Assembly (NCBI GenBank): GCA_903894155.1
Contig: CAITPF010000217.1
Span: 1 to 38,745 of the forward strand
Length of the DNA: 38,745 nucleotides
Reading direction: 5' to 3'
Origin: an uncultured beta proteobacterium
GTDB lineage: Bacteria; Pseudomonadota; Gammaproteobacteria; Burkholderiales; Burkholderiaceae_B
Notes under the pieces: generated by a model
The model's database searches: none
Seen by the model: only the letters and a program-made list of their open reading frames with translations
What the model was told of the DNA's origin: nothing
Part shown: piece by piece, positions 1-7,024 of the stretch
How positions within the stretch are numbered: position 1 is the stretch's first letter
Layout: every line of letters begins with the position of its first letter
Program-made: the position numbers and the translations under genes

Positions 1-1
1 C

Positions 2-565
2 GCGGTGCTGTGCCAGATCTTCTTGCTGCTCGCAGCGTTTTTCTCGATCCAGAGGATCCGCGAGTTCGCAGCCCGGGACCAGTTCCGTTTTGCCGCGCTC
101 GCCACGCTCGTGCTGCTGGTGCTCACGGAAGGCCTGGACCAGTTGTGGACGCCACGTTTCGAAACGGATCGCATCCTCTACCACGGAGTGACTCTGGTTT
201 TCCTGGGCATGAGCACCGCGCTGGCAAGAACGATCCGGCAAAAGCTGCTGGTCGCGGCCATGACCATTGCCGTGTCCTTCACTGCGGAAACTGGCATCTA
301 CCCTGTTGTGGCGATTCTCTTTGTCCTGACCTTTGATCGCGTGCGCCTGCCCACACTGCTGGTGAAAGCGATCAATCTCGTCGCAGCCGCATCACTGTTC
401 ATTTACCTGACGCATCACGGCTTCAAATCGATGGTCATCAGCAAGACCCCGCTGGCTGGCAATGTCGTAGCCAGCAGCATTGCCGCCATCGTCGGTGGCG
501 TGGTCATTTGGAAGCTGTGGAATCTGGTGTGGCCGCGAGTTTCCGCGCGACTGTTTGGTCGCTGA
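2..565 (+). CDS. Membrane protein, C-terminal part, acyltransferase-3-like (partial)
   Basis: The reading frame is open from the window edge, so this is the 3' end of a longer gene; a GTG at position 5 is in frame but need not be the start. The visible ~187 residues are mostly hydrophobic and form about five or six membrane segments. Near the C-terminus a stretch reading SLFIYLTHHGF resembles the last helices of acyltransferase-3 (OafA/NodX-type) membrane proteins, which transfer acyl groups to cell-surface molecules. That assignment rests on one motif and the hydrophobic pattern, so it is tentative. The gene ends 3 bp before the end of the convergent livF gene, leaving no room for a separate terminator. 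Confidence 0.5.
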   Translation, partial: AVLCQIFLLLAAFFSIQRIREFAARDQFRFAALATLVLLVLTEGLDQLWTPRFETDRILYHGVTLVFLGMSTALARTIRQKLLVAAMTIAVSFTAETGIYPVVAILFVLTFDRVRLPTLLVKAINLVAAASLFIYLTHHGFKSMVISKTPLAGNVVASSIAAIVGGVVIWKLWNLVWPRVSARLFGR

Positions 566-568
566 CGA

Positions 569-1285
569 TCAGAGATAAAACTCGCGCGCGAGATCTTCCT
601 GGTTCTTTTCGAGATCCGTCGCGGTGCCTTGTGCCACGATGACGCCATCGCGCAGGATATAGAACCGGTCAATGATGCGCGCGGCAAGGCGCATGTTCTG
701 CTCGACCAGCAGGATCGACAACTGGTGCGACTTGCGCAACGCACTCAGGATCGATCCGATTTCGTCGACGAAAAATGGCGCGAGGCCCGCAGACGGCTCA
801 TCGAGCAGCAGCACGCGCGGCTCGGCCATGAGGGCGCGGCCGATCGCCAGCATCTGCTGCTCTCCGCCAGACATCGTGTTGGCGCGTTGCTGCGCGCGCT
901 CGCGCAGGCGGGGGAAAAAGTCGAACACGCGCTCGACGTTCTCGTCGCAGCGTTCAGCGCCGCGCGCGAGCGCGCCGAGTTGCAGGTTATCGAGCACCGT
1001 CAGCTCGCCGAAGAGGTCGCGCTCCTGCGATACGTGCAGTAGCCCCTCGCGCACGACCCGATGCGGCTCCAGGCGCACGGCCGGCTTTCCGAAAAGCTCG
1101 ATCGTGCCGGCGCTGGGTGCCAGGAACCCTGAAAGCGTGTTGAGCAGTGTCGTCTTGCCGGCGCCGTTGGCGCCCAGCAGCCCGACGGCCTCGCCGGATC
1201 GCAATTCAAGGTCAATGCCCCGAATGGCTTTCAGGCGACCGTAGCGGACCTCGACGTCCTTTACGCGGATGTCATGATCAGGCAT
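569..1285 (-). CDS. livF: Branched-chain amino acid-type ABC transporter ATPase LivF
   Basis: This is the second ATP-binding subunit of a Liv-type (HAAT) importer and hydrolyses ATP at the inner face of the membrane. In the 238-residue product the Walker A motif GANGAGKTT is at about 38-46, the ABC signature SGGEQQ at 139-144 and Walker B LLLDEP at 159-164. The length is normal for LivF. The frame is open further upstream to 1348, but ATG 1285 is preferred because it gives the usual LivF N-terminus and overlaps the livG stop by 8 bp, as the other junctions of this operon do. It is the last gene of the livKHMGF-like operon. The Liv label describes the transporter family; many betaproteobacterial members carry aromatic or aliphatic acids or amides instead. 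Confidence 0.93.
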   Translation of the reverse strand: MPDHDIRVKDVEVRYGRLKAIRGIDLELRSGEAVGLLGANGAGKTTLLNTLSGFLAPSAGTIELFGKPAVRLEPHRVVREGLLHVSQERDLFGELTVLDNLQLGALARGAERCDENVERVFDFFPRLRERAQQRANTMSGGEQQMLAIGRALMAEPRVLLLDEPSAGLAPFFVDEIGSILSALRKSHQLSILLVEQNMRLAARIIDRFYILRDGVIVAQGTATDLEKNQEDLAREFYL

Positions 1286-2030
1286 AACCGAGATAGGCCT
1301 CCAGGACTTCCTTGTTCTGGCGCACCTCTTGCGGTGTGCTCTGGGCAATCTTCTTTCCGTAGTTCATCACCAGGACCTGGTCGGACACGGCCATCACCAG
1401 ATCCTGCACGTGATCGACGAGGAGTACGGCAATGCCCTGGGCGGCGAGTTTCTTGAGTTCATCACCGAGGTGGCCCCGCTCGCTGGGCGAAAGCCCCACC
1501 GCCGGCTCGTCGAGCATGATCAGGCTCGCACCGGCGGCGATCGCGCGGGCGATTTCGACCATCCGCTGCTGGCCGAACGAGAGATCCCCTGCCATGCGAT
1601 CCGCGAGATCCGTAATTCCCATTTCACCCAATGTCTGACGCGCCCTGGCCGTTGCTTCGCGCTCGGCCCGCGCCGAGCCTGGCATTCCGGTAATGACGCC
1701 TAGCAACGTGCTGTGCGTGTCGAGTTCAAGCCCGGTCAATACGTTTTCGAGCACGGTCATTTCGCGCAGGATGCCGTTGGACTGGAACGTCCGGCGAATC
1801 CCAAGCCCGGCGATTTTTTCTGGCGGCAATCCGGTCAGGGTGTGGCCATTGAATGTCACCGAGCCCGTCTTGGGGCGGGTAAAGCCGCCGATCGCATTGA
1901 AAGCGGTCGTTTTCCCCGCACCATTGGGCCCCATGATCGTGAAGATTTCACCGGGCTTAACCGAAAACGACAAATCGCTGACCGCAGTGAGCCCGGCAAA
2001 CTGGACCGTGAGGTTGCGTACGTCAAGCAT
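1278..2030 (-). CDS. livG: Branched-chain amino acid-type ABC transporter ATPase LivG
   Basis: This is the first ATP-binding subunit of the Liv-type importer and should pair with LivF under the LivH/LivM permeases. The 250-residue product has Walker A GPNGAGKTT at 34-42, the signature LSFGQQ at 150-155 and Walker B LIMLDEP at 170-176. The signature carries F where most ABC proteins have G (LSGGQ), which is common in LivG. The start MLDVRNL overlaps the livM stop by 8 bp, so translational coupling is likely. Length and gene order match the family. The substrate cannot be told from the ATPase. Confidence 0.94.
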   Translation of the reverse strand: MLDVRNLTVQFAGLTAVSDLSFSVKPGEIFTIMGPNGAGKTTAFNAIGGFTRPKTGSVTFNGHTLTGLPPEKIAGLGIRRTFQSNGILREMTVLENVLTGLELDTHSTLLGVITGMPGSARAEREATARARQTLGEMGITDLADRMAGDLSFGQQRMVEIARAIAAGASLIMLDEPAVGLSPSERGHLGDELKKLAAQGIAVLLVDHVQDLVMAVSDQVLVMNYGKKIAQSTPQEVRQNKEVLEAYLGYA

Positions 2031-2991
2031 GCGGCTTTTTCTCCCGATACAGACGTTCGCGCAGGCTGGGAAAATGGTCGCAAACCAGCCCGCCTAATCC
2101 CTTGGGGATGAAAAACAGCACGAGGATGAGCATGAGGCTGAAAACGATTTCCTCCAGCCCGGGGAAATTGCGCAAGAGTTCGGGCGCTGCCGTGAGCAGG
2201 AGCGCGCCGATGATCGAGCCCATCAGATTTCCCAGGCCGCCGATCACCACGATGGCAAAGTGCATCAGCATCTGGGATAAGCCGAAGGTATCGGGCGAAA
2301 CGCGGCCGTTCAGGGCAGCGTACATCGCACCCGCCAGGCCGACGATCAAGCCACTGGTGATGAAGGCGACGACCTTGCTTCGATTGACGGCAATGCCCAG
2401 CGACGCCGCGGCGACCTCGTTGTTGCGAATGGCAACAAAGGCTCGCCCGAAACGGGATCGCAACAGAAGCGACGTCGAGGCCGTGGCAAGGATCACGAGC
2501 ACCAGGAACAGGTAATACTTTTCGCGATCCGCCAGGGTATGGCCCCAGAACACGATGTCAGGCACCTTGAAGCCGCCGGGGCCGAACGTCAAGAAATCCG
2601 CGTGGACATACACCCAGCGCATGAGTTCGCCCAGGGCAAGGGTAATGATCGCCAGGTAATACCCTTTGACACGCAGCGCGGGCAATCCGACGACGGCGCC
2701 CGCCAATCCGCCGGCCAGCGTACCCACGAGCGCCGCGGGAAGGTATGGCAGGCCGAGATGCACCATGGACAGTCCGGTAGCGTAGGCGCCGATCCCGAAA
2801 AACGCCGCGTTGGCGAAGGCAAGCTGCCCAAGGTACCCGATCACGATATTGAACCCGATGGCGATCAGGCAATACACCAGCATCGTGTTGACCACGAACT
2901 GGTGGTAATTGTTGAGAACCAGCGGCAGCAGAAGCAGTACAACCAGCAACAGGACGGCCAGCGAACGCCTGACCGTGGAATGATCAGCCAC
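2023..2991 (-). CDS. livM: Branched-chain amino acid-type ABC transporter permease LivM
   Basis: This inner-membrane permease subunit has 322 residues and is strongly hydrophobic, with eight to ten predicted membrane segments. Family features include the stretch GYLGQLAFANAAFFGIGAYA at about 53-72, typical of LivM, and the later segment GRAFVAIRNNEVAAASLGI, which matches the EAA-like cytoplasmic loop contacting the ATPases. The product ends in a charged tail (EKKPHA). It overlaps livH and livG by 8 bp each, giving a compact coupled operon. It should form the translocation pore with LivH. Confidence 0.94.
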   Translation of the reverse strand: MADHSTVRRSLAVLLLVVLLLLPLVLNNYHQFVVNTMLVYCLIAIGFNIVIGYLGQLAFANAAFFGIGAYATGLSMVHLGLPYLPAALVGTLAGGLAGAVVGLPALRVKGYYLAIITLALGELMRWVYVHADFLTFGPGGFKVPDIVFWGHTLADREKYYLFLVLVILATASTSLLLRSRFGRAFVAIRNNEVAAASLGIAVNRSKVVAFITSGLIVGLAGAMYAALNGRVSPDTFGLSQMLMHFAIVVIGGLGNLMGSIIGALLLTAAPELLRNFPGLEEIVFSLMLILVLFFIPKGLGGLVCDHFPSLRERLYREKKPHA

Positions 2992-3853
2992 GTCCCTGCC
3001 TCCATTCGCCCATGATGCCCTGCGGACGCACGATCAGGACCGCGATGATCACCAGATACGCGGCAATCTCGACCAGCGCACTGGAAACGTAGCCGCCCAG
3101 AAGATTCTCGATCACGCCCAGGCTCATGGATCCGATGACCGCACCGGGCAACGAACCGAAGCCGCCCAGCGTCATCGCCGCGAACGCGCGGATGAGCACG
3201 TGCCCGCCCATATCCGGATAGACGAGCGTGGTCGGCGCAATCAGGATGCCCGCCATCGCGCCGAGCATCGCGCCCACGCCCCACATGATGTTGCGCAGTC
3301 GGGGCACGTTGATGCCGACCAGCGCCGCGCCACGCGGAGTCTGGGAGGCGGCCTGGATGACCTTGCCCGAGCGGGTGTAGTTGAAGAACCAATAGGCGAC
3401 CAGCACGACGAAGAGCGAGAACAGCACAATCAGAATATCCTGGGGAGCGAGAACAATGTCGAAGAACTCGATCGGATCGCCGGCAAGTATCGGCGGCAAC
3501 GGGATCACTTCGCGACCATAGAAAAAGCGCGAAAGCCCCTTGAGCAGGTAAGACAGCGCGACCGTCATCATGGTCAGGCTGATATGCGGCGCATTCTGCA
3601 AGGGGCGAAGCAAGCCGCGCTCGATGAGGGCGCCGATCGCATACATCAGCACCAGCGAGAACACGATCGAGGCGCCCATCAGCCATCCCAGCTTGGACTG
3701 GGTCAGGAGCACCGCGAACGCGCCCACCATGAAGAACTCGCCGTGGCAGAAGTTCACTACGGTCGTCGATCGGAACAGCACCGTCATGCCCAGCGCCATC
3801 AGGGTGTAGATGCCCCCGACGACGATGCCGCTCGCAATCAGTTGACCCAGCAT
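2984..3853 (-). CDS. livH: Branched-chain amino acid-type ABC transporter permease LivH
   Basis: This is the second inner-membrane permease subunit, 289 residues, within the usual LivH range. The N-terminal segment GIVVGGIYTLMALGMTVLF followed by NFCHGEFFMVGAF is characteristic of LivH, as is GGFGSLPGAVIGSMSLGVIE near the C-terminus. The gene begins 16 bp after the stop of the binding-protein gene and overlaps livM by 8 bp. No strong Shine-Dalgarno is visible upstream of ATG 3853, so it may rely on coupling to the preceding gene. It should form the channel with LivM. Confidence 0.94.
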   Translation of the reverse strand: MLGQLIASGIVVGGIYTLMALGMTVLFRSTTVVNFCHGEFFMVGAFAVLLTQSKLGWLMGASIVFSLVLMYAIGALIERGLLRPLQNAPHISLTMMTVALSYLLKGLSRFFYGREVIPLPPILAGDPIEFFDIVLAPQDILIVLFSLFVVLVAYWFFNYTRSGKVIQAASQTPRGAALVGINVPRLRNIMWGVGAMLGAMAGILIAPTTLVYPDMGGHVLIRAFAAMTLGGFGSLPGAVIGSMSLGVIENLLGGYVSSALVEIAAYLVIIAVLIVRPQGIMGEWRQGRG

Positions 3854-3869
3854 TGTGGTCCCGGCCCGA

Positions 3870-5066
3870 TCAGGGTTTGGCCGGGTACTTGTCTACGATG
3901 ACAGGCTTTTCGCCAGTCGGCATATAGACCATCTTGCCGGTGCTGATGCCAGCGTGGATTTCAGGCGTAAAGGTCAGCGAGCCCGACGAGATGCCCGGAT
4001 TGAAGTTGGTGATCTTGTTGAGTTCAGCGATCACTTTGGCGCGCGTGAGGTCAGGGCCTGCCTTCTTCAGGGCTTCGACGACGGCCAGCGTTCCAGTTGA
4101 ACCAAGGAAGCTCAGCGTCTCGACGGGCGCGCCCGGGTGGTACTTCTTGAACATGTCGATCCACTTCTGCATTCCCGGCGCTTCAAGCGTGGAATTCAGC
4201 GGATAGAACACGAACATTTCGCTCGTGGCGGCCGCGTTGCCGACCCGCTTGACCATGTCTTCAGCGGATACGCCCTGGGTCGTGACGACCGGCACCTTCA
4301 GGTTGTACTTGAAGGCATCGCGCACGTAGAGGGTGAGCTCGGGGGCGTACAGGACAGCAAGCACGAAATCGGGTTTGGCGTTGCGGATTCGCAGGATCTG
4401 CGACGTCGCGTCGGCGCTGCCGCGCTCAAGATAGGCCGTTTCCACGGGCTCCACGCCGGCCTTCTTCAGGTTAGCCAGGATGGGTTCAAGGTGGGATTTG
4501 CCCCACTCATCGGAGTGGCTGATGATTGCAATGCGCTTGGTGTCGGCCTTGGACAACGCAAAATCGACCATGGCCCTGGCAACGGTGTCGGTCGTCGCAA
4601 TCGGCTGGAATACATTGGGCAGCGTAGGCTTGGTGATTGCGGCACTTGCCGCGCCGAGTAGCATCCACGGAAATCCGGGGGCACGCTCGAACTCAGGCTT
4701 GGCAGCAAGCGCCGTTCCGCTGCACCATCCACCGTGGATCATGAAGACATTGTCCTGGGACATCAGCTTCTTGACGGCAGAGATCGTCTTGTTGGGATCA
4801 CAACCGTCGTCCTCGACCACGAGCTCAATCTTGCGCCCGTTGATCCCGCCTTCATCGTTGATGCTCTTGTAGATCGCCGTAGCCCCCAGCAAGGTCAGGG
4901 ATCCGACGGCCATGGAGCCCGTCATGGGCGCAAACATGCCGAGTTTGATGGTGTCGGCCGTGATGCCAGGATCGGCAGCGGTTGCGGACGAGCCTGCCAG
5001 TAGGGCCGCAGCGGCAATGGCTGCGACAGCCGTGTGACGAAATGCCTTGAGGGCGGGTGCGCTCAT
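3870..5066 (-). CDS. ABC transporter periplasmic binding protein, LivK/Peripla_BP_6 type
   Basis: This is the solute receptor of the Liv-type importer, 398 residues. A Sec signal peptide covers about residues 1-30 (hydrophobic AAIAAAALLAGSSATA, then AD). The mature part has the two-lobed leucine-binding-protein fold, with IKLGMFAPMTG at its start and SINDEGGINGRKIELVVEDD just after. Two cysteines (about 89 and 115) could form the disulfide often seen in this family. It is the first gene of the operon, followed by livH after 16 bp. The family binds branched-chain amino acids, but many betaproteobacterial relatives bind aromatic or aliphatic carboxylates or amides, so no ligand is named and no symbol is given. 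Confidence 0.92.
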   Translation of the reverse strand: MSAPALKAFRHTAVAAIAAAALLAGSSATAADPGITADTIKLGMFAPMTGSMAVGSLTLLGATAIYKSINDEGGINGRKIELVVEDDGCDPNKTISAVKKLMSQDNVFMIHGGWCSGTALAAKPEFERAPGFPWMLLGAASAAITKPTLPNVFQPIATTDTVARAMVDFALSKADTKRIAIISHSDEWGKSHLEPILANLKKAGVEPVETAYLERGSADATSQILRIRNAKPDFVLAVLYAPELTLYVRDAFKYNLKVPVVTTQGVSAEDMVKRVGNAAATSEMFVFYPLNSTLEAPGMQKWIDMFKKYHPGAPVETLSFLGSTGTLAVVEALKKAGPDLTRAKVIAELNKITNFNPGISSGSLTFTPEIHAGISTGKMVYMPTGEKPVIVDKYPAKP

Positions 5067-5301
5067 GTCGATGTCTCCGTATTCTGGTTGAGCAGGTCAG
5101 GGATAGGCGGCGCCTGGACGCAACCCGTATCGCTGAAAAATATCGCCATGTGCCTGAGCACGACTGATCCCTGCTGCGAATCGGACCGAAGAATGGCCCG
5201 AACGTCGTCTCGGCTCTGGTTGTATTTATGCCAGTAAAGGTAGCATAGAGACGCACCACCGTCCAGCAATCGCGCAGGGGCGACCGGCGCAGGGAATCCT
5301 C

Positions 5302-5907
5302 ATGGAAATCGAAGTCAAGCCCCACAATCTGTTTGAAGACACGCAAGGCCTTCTCACCGGAAGCCTGTTCGTGGCGCTGGCGGTGCTGATCCTGCGTCAA
5401 GCGGGACTTGTCACCGGCGGGACGACCGGCATCGCCTTTTTGGTTTTCTACGGGACAGACTGGCCGCTCGCCTGGATTCTGTTCGCGATCAACCTGCCGT
5501 TTTATGCATTTGGCTGGGGCGTGCTGGGACGCACCTTTACCATTAAGACTTTTTTCGCCGTCGGTGCACTATCCCTCTACATCGAGTGGCTGCCGGCGTT
5601 GATACACATCGACCAACTCAATCCCGTGTTTGCCGCCATCATCGGCGGATTGCTGGCGGGCACTGGCATCCTGATGATCATCCGGCACGGAGGCAGCCTG
5701 GGCGGCGTAACGATCATCGCAGTCTACGCGCAGAAGCGCCTGGGCCTTCGCGCGGGCGCCGTCCAGATGGCGATCGACGGCGCCATCCTGGTGGTCGCCT
5801 TCGGCATGCTGGATCCCCTGCGGATAGCGCTTTCGCTGCTCGGTGCCGTCGCGCTGAATTTCGTGATTGGAATCAATCACCGGGCGGGACGCTACTTTGG
5901 TGCCTGA
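5302..5907 (+). CDS. YitT family membrane protein (DUF161)
   Basis: This 201-residue membrane protein has five or six hydrophobic segments. The region GLVTGGTTGIAFLVFY at about 35-50 and the later repeat-like GGLLAGTGILMIIRHGGSLGGVTIIA are typical of the YitT/DUF161 family, whose function is unsettled. It is shorter than Bacillus YitT (about 280 residues) because it lacks the C-terminal DUF2179 domain, as many proteobacterial members do. It is transcribed away from the Liv operon, with 235 bp between the start codons, and meets the TctC gene at 5938 head-on after 30 bp. It appears to be a single-gene unit. Confidence 0.82.
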   Translation: MEIEVKPHNLFEDTQGLLTGSLFVALAVLILRQAGLVTGGTTGIAFLVFYGTDWPLAWILFAINLPFYAFGWGVLGRTFTIKTFFAVGALSLYIEWLPALIHIDQLNPVFAAIIGGLLAGTGILMIIRHGGSLGGVTIIAVYAQKRLGLRAGAVQMAIDGAILVVAFGMLDPLRIALSLLGAVALNFVIGINHRAGRYFGA

Positions 5908-5937
5908 TGAACTGATCGCCGGCCGCGCGACGCAGAC

Positions 5938-6927
5938 CTAGTCGCCCTTGATATTGGACGCGGCGATCGTCTTGCCCCACAGTTCGAGATCCTTGCGGAT
6001 CAAATCGGCAAAATCGCTCGCGCTGCCGCCGACGGGCTCAATGCCGACCGAAGCGAATTTCTCGCGTACTTCTGGCAACGCCAGCATCTTGTTGACATTG
6101 CTGTTCAGGATCTCGATCACGTCGTCCGGCGTGCCCGCGGGCGCGAGCAGGCCGATCCAGTAATTGACCTCGAACTGCGGCAGCCCGGACTCACGCGCCG
6201 TCGGCACATCGGGCAGCGCTGGCGAACGCTCGGCGCTGCTGACCGAAATCGGTCGCAACCGCCCGCTCTTGATATGGCCAATCGATGACGCGATCCCGGT
6301 GAACATCATTGATGTCTCGCCGCTCACCGTCGCCACGACCGCAGGCGTACTGCCCTTGTACGGCACGCCCATCAGGCGCGTCTGGGTGACCTGCTGAAAC
6401 AGCTCCGCCGTGAGGTGAGGCGATGTGCCATTGCCGGCCGACGCATACTTGATCTCGCCAGGATGGGCGCGTGCCAGCGCGACCAGTTCCTCAAGTGTCT
6501 TGACCGGCACTGCGGGATTGACGACCAGCACATCGGTCGAGTAGGCGATCAGGGCGACCGGCTTGAAACTGCGCACGGGATCGTACGAAATATTCTTGTA
6601 GAGAAAGGGATTGATCGCCACGATGCCCGTGCCGGCCACCAGCAGCGTGTAGCCGTTGGGCTGCGCCTTGGCGACAAGGTCGGCGCCGATGATGCCGCCC
6701 GCACCCGGCCGGTTTTCCACCACCACTTGCTGCCCCAGCGCCAGACCGAGCCGCTGCGCGGTGAGGCGCGCCACCGTATCGGTCGACCCGGCGGCCGCCT
6801 GCGGCACGATGAAGGTCACTGCCCGCGTCGGGTATGTGCCCTGCGCGCTCGCCGTGCGCGTGCCCATCGCCATGACTGCGGGCGTTGCGAATAACGCGGA
6901 GACTGTCTTTCTGCGCAATCTGTCCAC
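5938..6927 (-). CDS. Tripartite tricarboxylate transporter binding protein (Bug/TctC family)
   Basis: This is a periplasmic solute receptor of 329 residues. The signal peptide covers about residues 1-28, ending TASAQ. The family hallmark is the N-terminal YPTRAVTFIVPQAAAGSTD, followed by VVVENRPGAGGIIGADLVAK and GYTLL, which shape the carboxylate-binding pocket; LLAPAGTPDDV lies near the C-terminus. It follows the aconitase gene on the same strand after 97 bp, so it may be co-transcribed. There is no TctA or TctB next to it, so it either uses the TctBA pair encoded at 17082-19127 or acts as an orphan receptor. A carboxylate that the neighbouring enzymes use is the likely ligand (inference). 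Confidence 0.93.
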   Translation of the reverse strand: MDRLRRKTVSALFATPAVMAMGTRTASAQGTYPTRAVTFIVPQAAAGSTDTVARLTAQRLGLALGQQVVVENRPGAGGIIGADLVAKAQPNGYTLLVAGTGIVAINPFLYKNISYDPVRSFKPVALIAYSTDVLVVNPAVPVKTLEELVALARAHPGEIKYASAGNGTSPHLTAELFQQVTQTRLMGVPYKGSTPAVVATVSGETSMMFTGIASSIGHIKSGRLRPISVSSAERSPALPDVPTARESGLPQFEVNYWIGLLAPAGTPDDVIEILNSNVNKMLALPEVREKFASVGIEPVGGSASDFADLIRKDLELWGKTIAASNIKGD

Positions 6928-7024
6928 TTGATGCCTCCTCAGTGTTTCGGTGCTTCACCGTGCATGGCGCGAGGCCGACATCGCGCGCCGGGCCGCGCTT
7001 GCGCGACGGCCAACGGCGCGTTCC

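Noticed and set aside
5067-5301. Promoters or operators in the gap between the Liv operon and the YitT gene
   Set aside because: Both genes must have promoters here, but I found no pair of boxes with good match and spacing, so none is reported.
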